Assembly (NCBI GenBank): GCA_023440975.1
Contig: JAEZRD010000084.1
Location: 1-22,088 of the forward strand
Length of the DNA: 22,088 bases
Origin: Methanobacteriota archaeon
GTDB taxonomy: Archaea > Methanobacteriota > Methanobacteria > Methanobacteriales > Methanobacteriaceae
Reading direction: 5' to 3'
The notes below the pieces were generated by a model. That model had not been told where the DNA came from and did not search any database. It worked only from the letters and a program-made list of their open reading frames with translations. A program made the translations under genes and the position numbers. The number at the start of each line of letters is the position of its first letter. Within the stretch, counting starts at the first letter, position 1. Below are positions 6,335 through 14,504 of the stretch, piece after piece.

Positions 6335-7210
6335 ATGCAAGAAGTTAATATTTTAATAGAAGCACTACCATACATCAAAAAATTCCACAAAAAGAAAATC
6401 ATGATAAAGTATGGTGGACATGCAATGATAGATGAAATAGCAATGGCCTCAACAGCACGAGACACAGTACTACTCAAATATGTAGGAATGGAACCAATAG
6501 TAGTACACGGTGGAGGACCAGAAATCACAAGAAGCATGAACAAACTAGGAAAAGAACCAAAATTCATCAAAGGATTAAGAGTAACAGATGAAGAAACAAT
6601 GGAAATCGTGAAAATGGTTCTAGTAGGAAACATAAATACCAACATAGTAAGTAAAATATGCCTACACGATGGAAAAGGAGTAGGAATCAGTGGAAAAGAC
6701 AACAAACTAATCGAAGCAGGTAAAAAACTCCACAAATACCAAAATGAAGAAACCGGTGAAATAGAAGAAATCGACCTAGGATTAGTAGGAGAAATCAAAA
6801 AAATCAACCCAGATATCATAAACCTTTTCACTGCAAACAATTACATCCCAGTAGTATCACCAATAGGCATAGCAGAAAACGGAGCAACCCTAAACCTAAA
6901 CGCAGATACTGTAGCCGGAGGAATAGCAAGTTCAATAGGTGCAGAAAAACTCATAATACTCACAGATGTACCTGGAGTATTAAGAGACCCTAAAGATCCA
7001 TCAAGCTTAATTCAAAAAATAAAAGTAGAAGAAGTACCTGAATTAATCAAAGAAGGAATAATTACAGGCGGAATGATTCCAAAAGTCGAAACATGTGTAA
7101 AAGCAATAAATAATGGTGTTAAATCAGCACACATCATAGATGGTAGATTAAAACACTCATTACTCCTAGAAATATTCACAACCGACGGTATCGGAACCAT
7201 GATATACTAA
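6335..7210 (+). CDS. argB: Acetylglutamate kinase ArgB
   Basis: Second step of arginine synthesis: phosphorylates N-acetylglutamate with ATP, in the cytoplasm. Amino-acid kinase fold signatures are visible: IKYGGHAM near the N-terminus, VVHGGGPEI (substrate and phosphate loop), the block LNLNADTVAGGIA, LTDVPGV, and GGMIPKVETC near the C-terminus. The GTMIY ending is typical of the family. An upstream in-frame ATG at 6326 exists. 6335 is preferred because the TGAT at 6327-6330 is placed as a GTGAT-type ribosome-binding site and because MQEVN matches the usual N-terminus as I recall it. Works in the same pathway as argJ, but the two are unlinked. Confidence 0.95.
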   Translation: MQEVNILIEALPYIKKFHKKKIMIKYGGHAMIDEIAMASTARDTVLLKYVGMEPIVVHGGGPEITRSMNKLGKEPKFIKGLRVTDEETMEIVKMVLVGNINTNIVSKICLHDGKGVGISGKDNKLIEAGKKLHKYQNEETGEIEEIDLGLVGEIKKINPDIINLFTANNYIPVVSPIGIAENGATLNLNADTVAGGIASSIGAEKLIILTDVPGVLRDPKDPSSLIQKIKVEEVPELIKEGIITGGMIPKVETCVKAINNGVKSAHIIDGRLKHSLLLEIFTTDGIGTMIY

Positions 7211-7213
7211 AAA

Positions 7214-7242
7214 TTTAAAATTATTTTAAAATCTTTTTTTTT
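7214..7242 (+). terminator. A/T hairpin plus T9 after argB
   Basis: Perfect palindrome TTTAAAA-TTA-TTTTAAA (7214-7230) followed by nine T at 7234-7242. It sits between convergent argB and the acyl-CoA synthetase gene. Confidence 0.6.
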
Positions 7243-7243
7243 C

Positions 7244-8743
7244 TTATTTTTCAATCTTATCAGGAGCAAACATATTAATCAACTCCTTACGTAACAATTT
7301 CCAACCATTAACACGAGGAAGTTCTTTTGTAGAATAAATTTCACGAGGAACCTTATAACCTGCTAAATTCTCACGAGCAAAATCTAATAAACCTTCCTTA
7401 TCCTCATTATCTTTCCAAATTACAGCAGCTACAGGTAATTCACCACGATGACAATCAGGAATACTGAAAACAGCTATATCCTCAACACTAGGATAATGGA
7501 TAAGAGTTTCCTCAACCTCAGTAGGATAAATCTTCCAACCACTCATTACAATCATATCTTTCTTACGATCAGTAATGAACAAACGATTATCCTCATCAAT
7601 ATAACCAATATCCCCAGTTAAAAACCAACCTTCAGGTAAAAAACTTTCACGAGATTCTCTTTCCATATTCCAATAACCTTTAGCAACAGCAGGTCCACGT
7701 AAAGCTATTTCCCCATTCTCATAATGATCTAAAGTAATATATGGATCATTTTCATCCACAATTTTACATTCACTAAAACAAACTGGATGACCTACACTTT
7801 CAAAACGATCAGCTGCAATATAATCTTCTGGTCTAATAACTGTACCAGTTCCAATAACTATTGTTTCACTTAATCCATAAGCGTTAATAATTGGGATACT
7901 ATATTCTTCTGTGAATTTTTTCCAAATTTTTTTATGTATTGGTCCACCACCACTAATAATTTCACGAACAGTATCTAATTTAGAAACATAAGAATTATCT
8001 AAGTTAGTTAAAGTATGTATAACTGGAGGCATACCTGCAAGAACAGTAACTCCTTCATTTTCAATTAATTCTAAATATTTATCGATTTGGTAACGTTCCA
8101 TCATAATATATAATGCACCTGCACGTAGGGCTGAAATACCCCAACTTAAACCTACATGTGCCATTGGATAAATTCCAAGGTAAACATCATTTTGTTTAAG
8201 AGTTAAAACATCACATTCATTATGAATACTTGTAAACCAGTTTCCATGAGTTAACATACTTCCTTTTGGTCTACCAGTAGTTCCTGAAGTATATTGTAAT
8301 TGACAAAGCTCATCCCAATCAGTAGTTTCTGCAGGTAAGATTTCAGCATCTCTATATTTTTCAATATCCTCAGGGACATAACTAGAGATTCCAATTTCTT
8401 CCGCTACTTCTGTTCCTTCTTCATCAGTAATTATTAATCTTGCTTCTGAGTTTTTAACCATGTATTCAATTTCATTTTTCTTATAAACTCTGTTGGTTGG
8501 TATGCTTATAGCACCAATTCTCCATAATGCAAACATGCTGAATAAGTATTCTGGTGAACTTTTTAAGTATATGAGTACACGATCTCCACGACCTATTCCT
8601 AAATCTTTCAATTTTCTTCCTAATTCTGATACGATACCTAATATTTCTCGTGAATTGTATTTAAGTTCTCTTTCTGGACAGTAAAAAACATCTTTATCCA
8701 GTCTTAAGGCATTTGCATCTAAAAATGTTGTTATGTTAAGCAA
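7244..8743 (-). CDS. AMP-forming acyl-CoA synthetase (ANL superfamily)
   Basis: Activates a carboxylic acid as acyl-AMP and then as CoA thioester; the acid is not predictable. ANL motifs are in order (numbered from the start chosen here): YTSGTTGRPKG (151-161, P-loop), YGLSE (289-293), GWFLTGD (372-378), the hinge block DRKKDMIVMSGWKIYPTEVEE, and the C-terminal catalytic Lys at about 482 in NGWKLLRKEL. The frame opens at a TTG at 8758, but GGAGG (8756-8752, minus strand) lies inside that extension and points to a TTG at 8743, giving 499 aa. Long-chain and medium-chain ligases are the closest type. It is followed, upstream on the same strand, by the dehydrogenase at 8778, 35 nt away from this start. 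Confidence 0.88.
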   Translation of the reverse strand: MLNITTFLDANALRLDKDVFYCPERELKYNSREILGIVSELGRKLKDLGIGRGDRVLIYLKSSPEYLFSMFALWRIGAISIPTNRVYKKNEIEYMVKNSEARLIITDEEGTEVAEEIGISSYVPEDIEKYRDAEILPAETTDWDELCQLQYTSGTTGRPKGSMLTHGNWFTSIHNECDVLTLKQNDVYLGIYPMAHVGLSWGISALRAGALYIMMERYQIDKYLELIENEGVTVLAGMPPVIHTLTNLDNSYVSKLDTVREIISGGGPIHKKIWKKFTEEYSIPIINAYGLSETIVIGTGTVIRPEDYIAADRFESVGHPVCFSECKIVDENDPYITLDHYENGEIALRGPAVAKGYWNMERESRESFLPEGWFLTGDIGYIDEDNRLFITDRKKDMIVMSGWKIYPTEVEETLIHYPSVEDIAVFSIPDCHRGELPVAAVIWKDNEDKEGLLDFARENLAGYKVPREIYSTKELPRVNGWKLLRKELINMFAPDKIEK

Positions 8744-8777
8744 ATTTTTTTCCTCCAAATTTAATTATTTTTTTCTT

Positions 8778-9776
8778 TTATAATATTTCTTGTAATTTTT
8801 TATTAATTTCTTCGGCTACATCCATTGTCTTGTTTGTACCACCTAAATCTGGGGTTTTCACTTTACCTTCTTTTAAGACTATGGTTGTTGCTTCTTTTAA
8901 TTTTTCTGCATAGTAATCTTCATTTAAGTATTGTAGCATCATGCTTATGGTTAAAATCATACTTATTGGGTTGCTGATTCTTTGGCCTGCTATGTCTGGT
9001 GCTGAACCATGTACTGGTTCGAATAATCCATTATGCTCTCCAATATTTCCAGAAGGTGCTATTCCTAATCCTCCAACTAATCCTGCTCCTTCATCTGATA
9101 GTATGTCTCCAAAAAGGTTAGTTGTGACAATTACATCAAATCTTTGAGGATTTGTTAATAAGTACATTGCTGTTGCATCTACATAAAAGTCATTAGTTTT
9201 TATTTCTGGATAGTTTTCTGCTACTTCATAGAATATCTTTTTGAATAGTCCATCAGTTGTTTTGAGTACATTAGCTTTGTGTACACATGTGACTTTTTCT
9301 CGGTTTTCTTTTATTGCTTGTTGAAATGCTAAATCACAGATTCTTTGGCTTGCTTTTGTGGTTATTACTCTTTTTGCTGTTGCACAATCTTCTGTTGCTT
9401 CTTCTATTTGTGAGTATAATCCTTCTGAGTTTTCTCTTACTATTAAGAAGTCTACATCATCGTAGATTCCTTTTACTCCGGGGTATGATTTTATTGGTCT
9501 TAAGTTTGCATATACATCTAGTGCTTTTCTTAGTTCGATTATTGCACTTTTTTCTCCTGGTACTGAGGTTACTGCTCCAAATAGTGTTGCGTCAGTTTTT
9601 TTTGCTGAGTGTATTGTTTCATTTGGTAGGTTATTGCCTGTTTTTTGGTATAGTTTGTAGCCTGCTTCTTGGGGTTTGTATTCTATGTTTAGGTTTAGGT
9701 TGTCTAGTATGTAGAGGCCTGCTGCCATTACTTCTTTGCCTATGCCGTCTCCAGGGATTGTTGTTATTGTTTTCAT
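8778..9776 (-). CDS. Isopropylmalate/isohomocitrate dehydrogenase (LeuB/AksF type)
   Basis: NAD-dependent beta-decarboxylating dehydrogenase, 332 aa. Family hallmarks: IPGDGIGKEV at the N-terminus, LRKALDVYANLRPIKS (substrate arginines), IVRENSEGLY, KANVLKTTDGLF (catalytic Lys), the metal-binding block NLFGDILSDEGAGLVGGLG, and the adenosine loop EPVHGSAPDIAG. In methanogens two such paralogues exist, LeuB (leucine) and AksF (2-oxosuberate chain for coenzyme B). YANLRPIKSYPGVK favours LeuB, while the DATAMYLLT stretch resembles AksF, so the symbol is left open. It may be co-transcribed with the downstream acyl-CoA synthetase (35 nt gap). Confidence 0.85.
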   Translation of the reverse strand: MKTITTIPGDGIGKEVMAAGLYILDNLNLNIEYKPQEAGYKLYQKTGNNLPNETIHSAKKTDATLFGAVTSVPGEKSAIIELRKALDVYANLRPIKSYPGVKGIYDDVDFLIVRENSEGLYSQIEEATEDCATAKRVITTKASQRICDLAFQQAIKENREKVTCVHKANVLKTTDGLFKKIFYEVAENYPEIKTNDFYVDATAMYLLTNPQRFDVIVTTNLFGDILSDEGAGLVGGLGIAPSGNIGEHNGLFEPVHGSAPDIAGQRISNPISMILTISMMLQYLNEDYYAEKLKEATTIVLKEGKVKTPDLGGTNKTMDVAEEINKKLQEIL

Positions 9777-9874
9777 TTTATTTTTTTACCTATTTTTTTT
9801 GTTTTAATTAATTTTTTTATTCTGTATGTTTAAGTATTTTGTTGTATTATAATAACACATTGTTCGTAGATTAT

Positions 9875-9890
9875 CGAAAGGTTTAAATAG
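9875..9890 (+). promoter_or_regulatory. BRE/TATA promoter for the HEAT-repeat gene
   Basis: CGAAAGG followed by TTTAAATAG is a good archaeal BRE-TATA pair. Start of transcription is expected near 9911, giving a leader of about 65 nt ending in GAAGGTAATC before the ATG. Confidence 0.55.
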
Positions 9891-9976
9891 CTACATATTA
9901 TATAATAATACTTAACAATCAAATACTATATTAATTTGAATAAAAAAATCCTAAAAACAAAAAGAAGGTAATCATT

Positions 9977-10450
9977 ATGGAAAAAACAATAGAAGAACTA
10001 ATTCAAGATTTAAAATCAACAGATGAATTTGTTAAAGAAGAAGCAGTAGGATTATTAGAATTCAACTCTAAAGAAGCCATAGACCCACTTATAAAAGCAT
10101 TATCCGATTCAGATAAAGAAATCAGAAAAGGAGCAGCACATGTACTAGGAATAATCAAAGACCCAAAAGCAATAGACCCATTAATAAATACATTATCTGA
10201 TAAAAACAAATTAGTTAGAAGAGAAGCATCAACAGCACTTTCACACATGGGTGAAGTAGCAGTAGATCCATTAATGGATACATTAAACAGTCCAGATTGG
10301 AAAGTTCGTGGAGCTGCAGTTTGGGCTTTAGGAGCAATTGGAGATTCTAGAGCTGTTACTTCAATAGAAAAATTATTAAATGATGATAAGAACTTTGTAG
10401 TTGTCGGTGCTAAATACGCATTAGATGCTATAAAAAATCCTAAAAAATAA
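9977..10450 (+). CDS. HEAT-repeat (PBS-lyase-like) protein, 157 aa
   Basis: Made almost wholly of about five 31-residue alpha-helical repeats. Recurrent signatures are AIDPLIKALSD, AIDPLINTLSD, AVDPLMDTLN and the helix-turn motifs IRKGAAHVLG, VRREASTALS, VRGAAVWALG. Such HEAT-like proteins in methanogens act as protein-interaction scaffolds; no enzymatic role is implied. AAGGTAATC just before the ATG is a good ribosome-binding site. It is separated from pdxT by a 285-nt spacer with its own promoter, so it is probably monocistronic. Confidence 0.85.
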   Translation: MEKTIEELIQDLKSTDEFVKEEAVGLLEFNSKEAIDPLIKALSDSDKEIRKGAAHVLGIIKDPKAIDPLINTLSDKNKLVRREASTALSHMGEVAVDPLMDTLNSPDWKVRGAAVWALGAIGDSRAVTSIEKLLNDDKNFVVVGAKYALDAIKNPKK

Positions 10451-10523
10451 ACTTTTTAAACTATTTTTTCTCTTTTTTTTCATTTTCAACAATTTTTAGA
10501 CATTTTTATAAAACAAAATATGT

Positions 10524-10539
10524 CGGAATGCTTTTTCCG
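10524..10539. promoter_or_regulatory. GGAA-N6-TTCC palindrome, NrpR-type operator candidate
   Basis: GGAA (10525-10528), six bases, TTCC (10535-10538), with the palindrome extended by one C/G pair. This is exactly the operator form known for the euryarchaeal nitrogen repressor NrpR. It ends about 5 bp before the TATA box at 10544, where a bound repressor would block TFB/TBP. The downstream operon encodes glutamate synthase, a nitrogen-assimilation target, which fits. Confidence 0.65.
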
Positions 10540-10543
10540 CCAT

Positions 10544-10557
10544 GTTTATATATTAAC
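10544..10557 (+). promoter_or_regulatory. TATA box of the pdxT-glt operon
   Basis: GTTTATATATTAAC, the strongest TATA-like element in the spacer. Predicted transcription start is near 10577, giving a leader of about 160 nt that has almost no G (one G between 10583 and 10727) and ends in GTGAT. Confidence 0.5.
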
Positions 10558-10735
10558 AAAAATAAATTAAATTTCATAGATGAATAATATATTAACAATC
10601 ATCTCAAAATAAAAATATTCCTACAAAAAATCACTAAATATTATAAGAATAAATAAACATAATATTAAAACATAAAATAATAATCTATTTTTTTAATATT
10701 ATACAAAAAAAACAAAAATAAAATTACGTGATTAA

Positions 10736-11323
10736 ATGTTAACAATAGGAATACTCAATCTACAAGGCGCAGTATCAGAACACTACTCAATAACAAAAAA
10801 AGCTATCAAAAACATGAACATAAACGCAGAAGCAAAAACAGTAAGATACGCAGAAGACGTCTCAGGATGTAACGGAATAATAATCTCCGGAGGCGAATCA
10901 ACAGTAATTGGGAAAATCCTATTCGAAAGAGGAATAGACCAAATAATAAAAAACGAGAAAATACCAGTCTTCGGAACATGTGCAGGAATGGTACTACTCG
11001 GCAAAAAAACAAATTACGAACAACCATTACTAGGTCTAATGGACATAGAAGTCGTAAGAAACAGTTTTGGACGACAAAAAGACTCATTTGAAACAGAACT
11101 ACAAATACTAGGAGAAACCTACCCAGGAGTCTTTATAAGAGCACCAACACTCAAATCATACGACAAAACAAAAAAAGACATAAAAGTCTTATGCAAAGTA
11201 AACAACACAATAGTAGCAATACAACAAAACCACAACCTAGCAATGAGCTTCCATCCAGAATTAACAAACGATACAAGATTACATGAATACTTTATACAAG
11301 AGGTTTCAAAATGTGTGGAATAG
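10736..11323 (+). CDS. pdxT: Pyridoxal 5'-phosphate synthase glutaminase subunit PdxT
   Basis: Class I glutamine amidotransferase that supplies ammonia to PdxS for PLP formation. Signatures: GILNLQGAVSEH at the N-terminus, SGGESTVIGK (51-60), nucleophile Cys82 in GTCAGM, and His173/Glu175 in FHPEL completing the triad. Length 195 aa is normal. GTGATTAA directly before the ATG is a GTGAT-type ribosome-binding site. Its stop overlaps the start of the next gene by 13 nt, so it is translationally linked to glutamate synthase genes; pdxS is not in the window. Confidence 0.95.
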   Translation: MLTIGILNLQGAVSEHYSITKKAIKNMNINAEAKTVRYAEDVSGCNGIIISGGESTVIGKILFERGIDQIIKNEKIPVFGTCAGMVLLGKKTNYEQPLLGLMDIEVVRNSFGRQKDSFETELQILGETYPGVFIRAPTLKSYDKTKKDIKVLCKVNNTIVAIQQNHNLAMSFHPELTNDTRLHEYFIQEVSKCVE

Positions 11324-12225
11324 CAGGAATAGTATACAAAGACAAAAAAATACATGAAGTTGGAAATGACATGACAAACATGCTCAACGCACTCCAACAC
11401 AGAGGACCAGACTCAGCAGGATTCGCAATATACGGAGGATTAGGACTCAAAGAAGGAGAATATATCTTAAACGTCCAAGTAGATGACGATAACATGATAG
11501 ATGATGTTAAAAACACAATAACATCAAAAACCCCAATATCCCAAGATCAAATAATCCCCTCTGTAGATGAAACCGTAATATACAAATGTCACATAAACCT
11601 AAACAAATTCAATCAACTCAAACCATTAATTGGTAAAGTAGACCAACTCGAAGACGTAATAGTCCTAAACGGATCACACTCATTTGAAATGATAAAAGAT
11701 GTAGGATCCGTACTAGAAATTGCAGAAAGATACGACACAAGAAGCATACTCGGAACACATGCAATAGGACACACAAGATTCTCAACAGAAAGTGGAGTCG
11801 ACAGATTCCACGCACACCCATTCCAAACATACATCTCAGAAGATGTAACAGTAGTACACAATGGACAAATAACAAACTACTGGAATATAAGAGACCCACT
11901 TGAACGTAAAGGACACATATTCGAAACATTCAACGACACAGAATGTTTAGTCCACTACATAGCAGATAAACTAATCACAGGATACTCCCTAGAAGAAGCA
12001 CTAGAAGGAGCAGTAGAAGACATGGACGGACCATTCAGTTTCATAATAGGAACACCAAATGGTATAGGAATAGCAAAAGACAAACTAGGACTAAGACCAG
12101 GAGTAATAGCAGAAAACGATGAAAAATTCGCAATAGCCTCCGAAGAAGTAAGCCTCCGTCAAGTAATAGACACACATAATGTTGAACAAATCTTACCAGG
12201 AGAAGTAAGAGTATACGAAATATAA
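11311..12225 (+). CDS. Glutamate synthase amidotransferase subunit (GltB domain 1)
   Basis: Class II (Ntn) glutamine amidotransferase. Met1 is followed by the nucleophile Cys2 in MCGIAGI. Other signatures are HRGPDSAG, GHTRFSTES, HAHPF, VVHNGQITNYW, and a C-terminal DKLGLRPG block. It releases ammonia from glutamine for the synthase domain encoded two genes downstream. In bacteria these are parts of one large GltB; in many archaea they are separate genes, as here. GAGGT precedes the ATG inside the end of pdxT, with which it overlaps by 13 nt. Confidence 0.92.
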   Translation: MCGIAGIVYKDKKIHEVGNDMTNMLNALQHRGPDSAGFAIYGGLGLKEGEYILNVQVDDDNMIDDVKNTITSKTPISQDQIIPSVDETVIYKCHINLNKFNQLKPLIGKVDQLEDVIVLNGSHSFEMIKDVGSVLEIAERYDTRSILGTHAIGHTRFSTESGVDRFHAHPFQTYISEDVTVVHNGQITNYWNIRDPLERKGHIFETFNDTECLVHYIADKLITGYSLEEALEGAVEDMDGPFSFIIGTPNGIGIAKDKLGLRPGVIAENDEKFAIASEEVSLRQVIDTHNVEQILPGEVRVYEI

Positions 12226-12255
12226 AAAAAATTACAAAAATTAAGGATAGATAAA

Positions 12256-12948
12256 ATGAAGGAACAAAAAATCACAATAGACGTATCAAAACTTACTCCT
12301 CGACAAACAAATACCAAAATCCGAAATGCAATAGATAAAGATAAAATAGACACAATCATCCTAGAAAATCCAAACGCAATGCATTATCTCGTAAGCGGAA
12401 TAGTAGGAGAAGGAAACATAATAATAGAAGGATCAGCAGGATACTTCGCAGGAACCATGATAGACAATCCCCACATTAAAATAAATGGAAATGCTGGATG
12501 GTTCGTAGGAGACAACATGACAAATGGAGAAGTCATAGTAGAAGGATCAGCAGGAGACGGAGCAGGTCAAGGAATCTACGGAGGAACAGTAGTAGTTCGA
12601 AAAAGTGTAGGTTCAAGAACCGGAGAAATCATGAAAAACGGAACCATCATAGTAGGAGGAGACTCTGGATTCATGTCAGGAATATTCATGATGGGAGGAA
12701 AAATAATAATCCTCGGAAACGTTGGAGAAGATGCAGCAGAATCCATAGTAAATGGAGAAATCTATGTTCTAGGAAAAATAGAAAGCCTAGGAAAAAATGC
12801 ATACCAAATGAAACCAACCCCTGAAGACCTAAAAGAACTAAAAGAAACCCTAACCAAATATGATTTTAACCTACCTGATGAAGATTACGAAAAATTCAAA
12901 AAAATCATACCACACAGTAAAAGACCATTTTTCCATAAAAAGAAATAA
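12256..12948 (+). CDS. Glutamate synthase GXGXG subunit (GltB domain 3)
   Basis: A 230-aa right-handed beta-helix protein equivalent to the C-terminal GXGXG domain of GltB. The repeated pattern of G-x-x-G with aliphatic strands is plain (IIEGSAGYFAG, INGNAGWFVG, VEGSAGDGAG, VGGDSGFMSG, ILGNVGEDAA). It has a structural role, packing between amidotransferase and synthase domains. A lysine/histidine-rich tail (HSKRPFFHKKK) ends the protein. AAGGA lies 11 nt before the ATG. It sits 30 nt after domain 1 and 19 nt before domain 2, all one operon. Confidence 0.92.
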   Translation: MKEQKITIDVSKLTPRQTNTKIRNAIDKDKIDTIILENPNAMHYLVSGIVGEGNIIIEGSAGYFAGTMIDNPHIKINGNAGWFVGDNMTNGEVIVEGSAGDGAGQGIYGGTVVVRKSVGSRTGEIMKNGTIIVGGDSGFMSGIFMMGGKIIILGNVGEDAAESIVNGEIYVLGKIESLGKNAYQMKPTPEDLKELKETLTKYDFNLPDEDYEKFKKIIPHSKRPFFHKKK

Positions 12949-12967
12949 AAAAGGAGGGAAATAAAAA

Positions 12968-14470
12968 ATGCCATTCAATGTAATAAGAGATCCACTAATA
13001 TGTAAAAGAGACTTTGAAAGACCAGGATGCTGCTGGTACATGTGTGACGACCGTGACGAAGATATCTGCGGAAAATGTTTCAGTTGTGTAAATAACTGCC
13101 CACATGATGTATATGAAATAGTGAGAGGAGAACCACAACCCTTACACCAAGCAAGATGTGTAGGATGCAGAATATGTGCCGAAATGTGCCCACACGGAGC
13201 AATAAAAGTACTAGCAATGCCAGAAGACCAAAGATTAGGTTGGAAATACCCAGACATTCTAGAAATAGAAAGAAAAACAAAAACAGCATCATACAAAATC
13301 AGAAGTACAGGTGCAACAAGAAGCCTACCAACCTTCGATGATCTAGTAATAACACCAGCACAAGTAAGCCGACCTCCACTAGATAACTACCGAGAACCAT
13401 GTGGAACAGACGTAACAATCGGAGACAGATATGCTGAAAACCCATTACACATAGACACCCCAATAATGATAGGAGCAATGAGTTTCGGAGCACTAAGTAA
13501 AGAAGCAAAAATGGCACTAGCACTAGGATCAACACTAGCAGGAACAGTAGCAAACACTGGAGAAGGAGGAATGCTCCCAGAAGAAAGAGCACTATCCAGC
13601 AAACTAATCGCACAATACGCCTCAGGAAGATTCGGAGTATCCGCAGAATACCTTAACAATGCAGATGCAATAGAAATAAAAATAGGACAAGGAGCAAAAA
13701 GTGGTATGGGAGGACACTTACTAGGGGAAAAAGTAACAGCAGAAGTAAGTAAAATCAGAAAAATACCAGAAGGAGCAGATGCACTCTCACCAGCAAGACA
13801 CATGGACATAGTTGGACCAGAAGATTTAAGCATGAAAATCAGCCAACTACGAGAAATCACCGATTGGCAAGTACCAATCATGGTAAAATTCGCAGCAGGA
13901 AGAGTTGCAAGTGACGTAAAAATCGCAGCAAAAGGTGGAGCAGACGCAATCGTAGTAGACGGAATGCAAGGAGGAACCGGAGCAGGACCAGACATAATCA
14001 TGGAACAAGCAGGAATACCATCCCTCGCAGCTATTGTAGAAGCAGACGCAGCACTAAAAGACGCAAACCTCCGTGAAGAAGTAAGCTTAATCGCAGCAGG
14101 AGGAATAAGAACTGGTGTAGATGTCCTTAAAGCAATGGCATTAGGAGCAGACGCATGTTATGTTGCAACTGGAGCAATCGTAGCACTAGGATGCAGAGTT
14201 TGCCAAGTATGTTACAGTGGAACATGCAGAAAAGGAATAGCAACACAAGATTTAGAATTAAGACACCGTCTAGATTACAAAGAAGGTGCAAAAAATGTTG
14301 CAAACTACATAAAAGCAATGACCGATGAAGCATGCATGCTAGCACAACAAGCAGGAAACTCACACTTAGCAAAACTAGAAAAAGAAAATCTTAAAGCATT
14401 AACCTTTGAAGCATCAATGTTAACTGGTGTTCCAATGGCAGGGGAAATGGGATTATCCTCAAAAATATAA
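12968..14470 (+). CDS. Glutamate synthase, ferredoxin + FMN synthase subunit (GltB domain 2)
   Basis: Catalyses the reductive transfer of ammonia to 2-oxoglutarate on FMN. The N-terminus has two ferredoxin clusters CxxCxxCxxxCP (Cys34/37/40/44 and Cys64/67/70/74), an arrangement typical of the archaeal enzyme, which receives electrons from ferredoxin-type carriers. The synthase barrel follows (GAMSFGALS, ANTGEGG, IKIGQGAKSGMGGHL, VDGMQGGTGAGP, AAGGIRTG). The [3Fe-4S] site is Cys409-x5-Cys415-x4-Cys420. Extra Cys at 12, 21, 22 and 26 are noted. A strong GGAGGG lies before the ATG. At 500 aa it has normal length. Confidence 0.95.
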   Translation: MPFNVIRDPLICKRDFERPGCCWYMCDDRDEDICGKCFSCVNNCPHDVYEIVRGEPQPLHQARCVGCRICAEMCPHGAIKVLAMPEDQRLGWKYPDILEIERKTKTASYKIRSTGATRSLPTFDDLVITPAQVSRPPLDNYREPCGTDVTIGDRYAENPLHIDTPIMIGAMSFGALSKEAKMALALGSTLAGTVANTGEGGMLPEERALSSKLIAQYASGRFGVSAEYLNNADAIEIKIGQGAKSGMGGHLLGEKVTAEVSKIRKIPEGADALSPARHMDIVGPEDLSMKISQLREITDWQVPIMVKFAAGRVASDVKIAAKGGADAIVVDGMQGGTGAGPDIIMEQAGIPSLAAIVEADAALKDANLREEVSLIAAGGIRTGVDVLKAMALGADACYVATGAIVALGCRVCQVCYSGTCRKGIATQDLELRHRLDYKEGAKNVANYIKAMTDEACMLAQQAGNSHLAKLEKENLKALTFEASMLTGVPMAGEMGLSSKI

Positions 14471-14480
14471 ACACAATCCC

Positions 14481-14504
14481 CAAACCTTTTTTTTACTTTT
14501 TTTT
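14481..14504 (+). terminator. Double T8 tract after the glt operon
   Basis: Two runs of eight T (14487-14494 and 14497-14504) separated by AC, without a stem, as in archaeal poly-U termination. The second tract overlaps the end of the convergent gene. Confidence 0.5.

Noticed and set aside
6214..6840. Minus-strand frame of 208 codons
   Set aside because: Antisense shadow of argB and its leader; no coherent motif, and argB is certain.
9314..9811. Plus-strand frame of 165 codons rich in Leu
   Set aside because: It is opposite the isopropylmalate dehydrogenase gene; its Leu/Phe-rich product is what the antisense of a Lys/Glu/Asn-rich gene gives, and it has no family motif.
12498..12824. Arg-rich plus-strand frame of 108 codons
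   Set aside because: Out-of-frame reading of the GXGXG glutamate synthase subunit; Arg/Ser runs come from shifted AGA-type codons.
13387..14001. Minus-strand frame of 204 codons
   Set aside because: Antisense to the synthase subunit of glutamate synthase, whose motifs are unambiguous.
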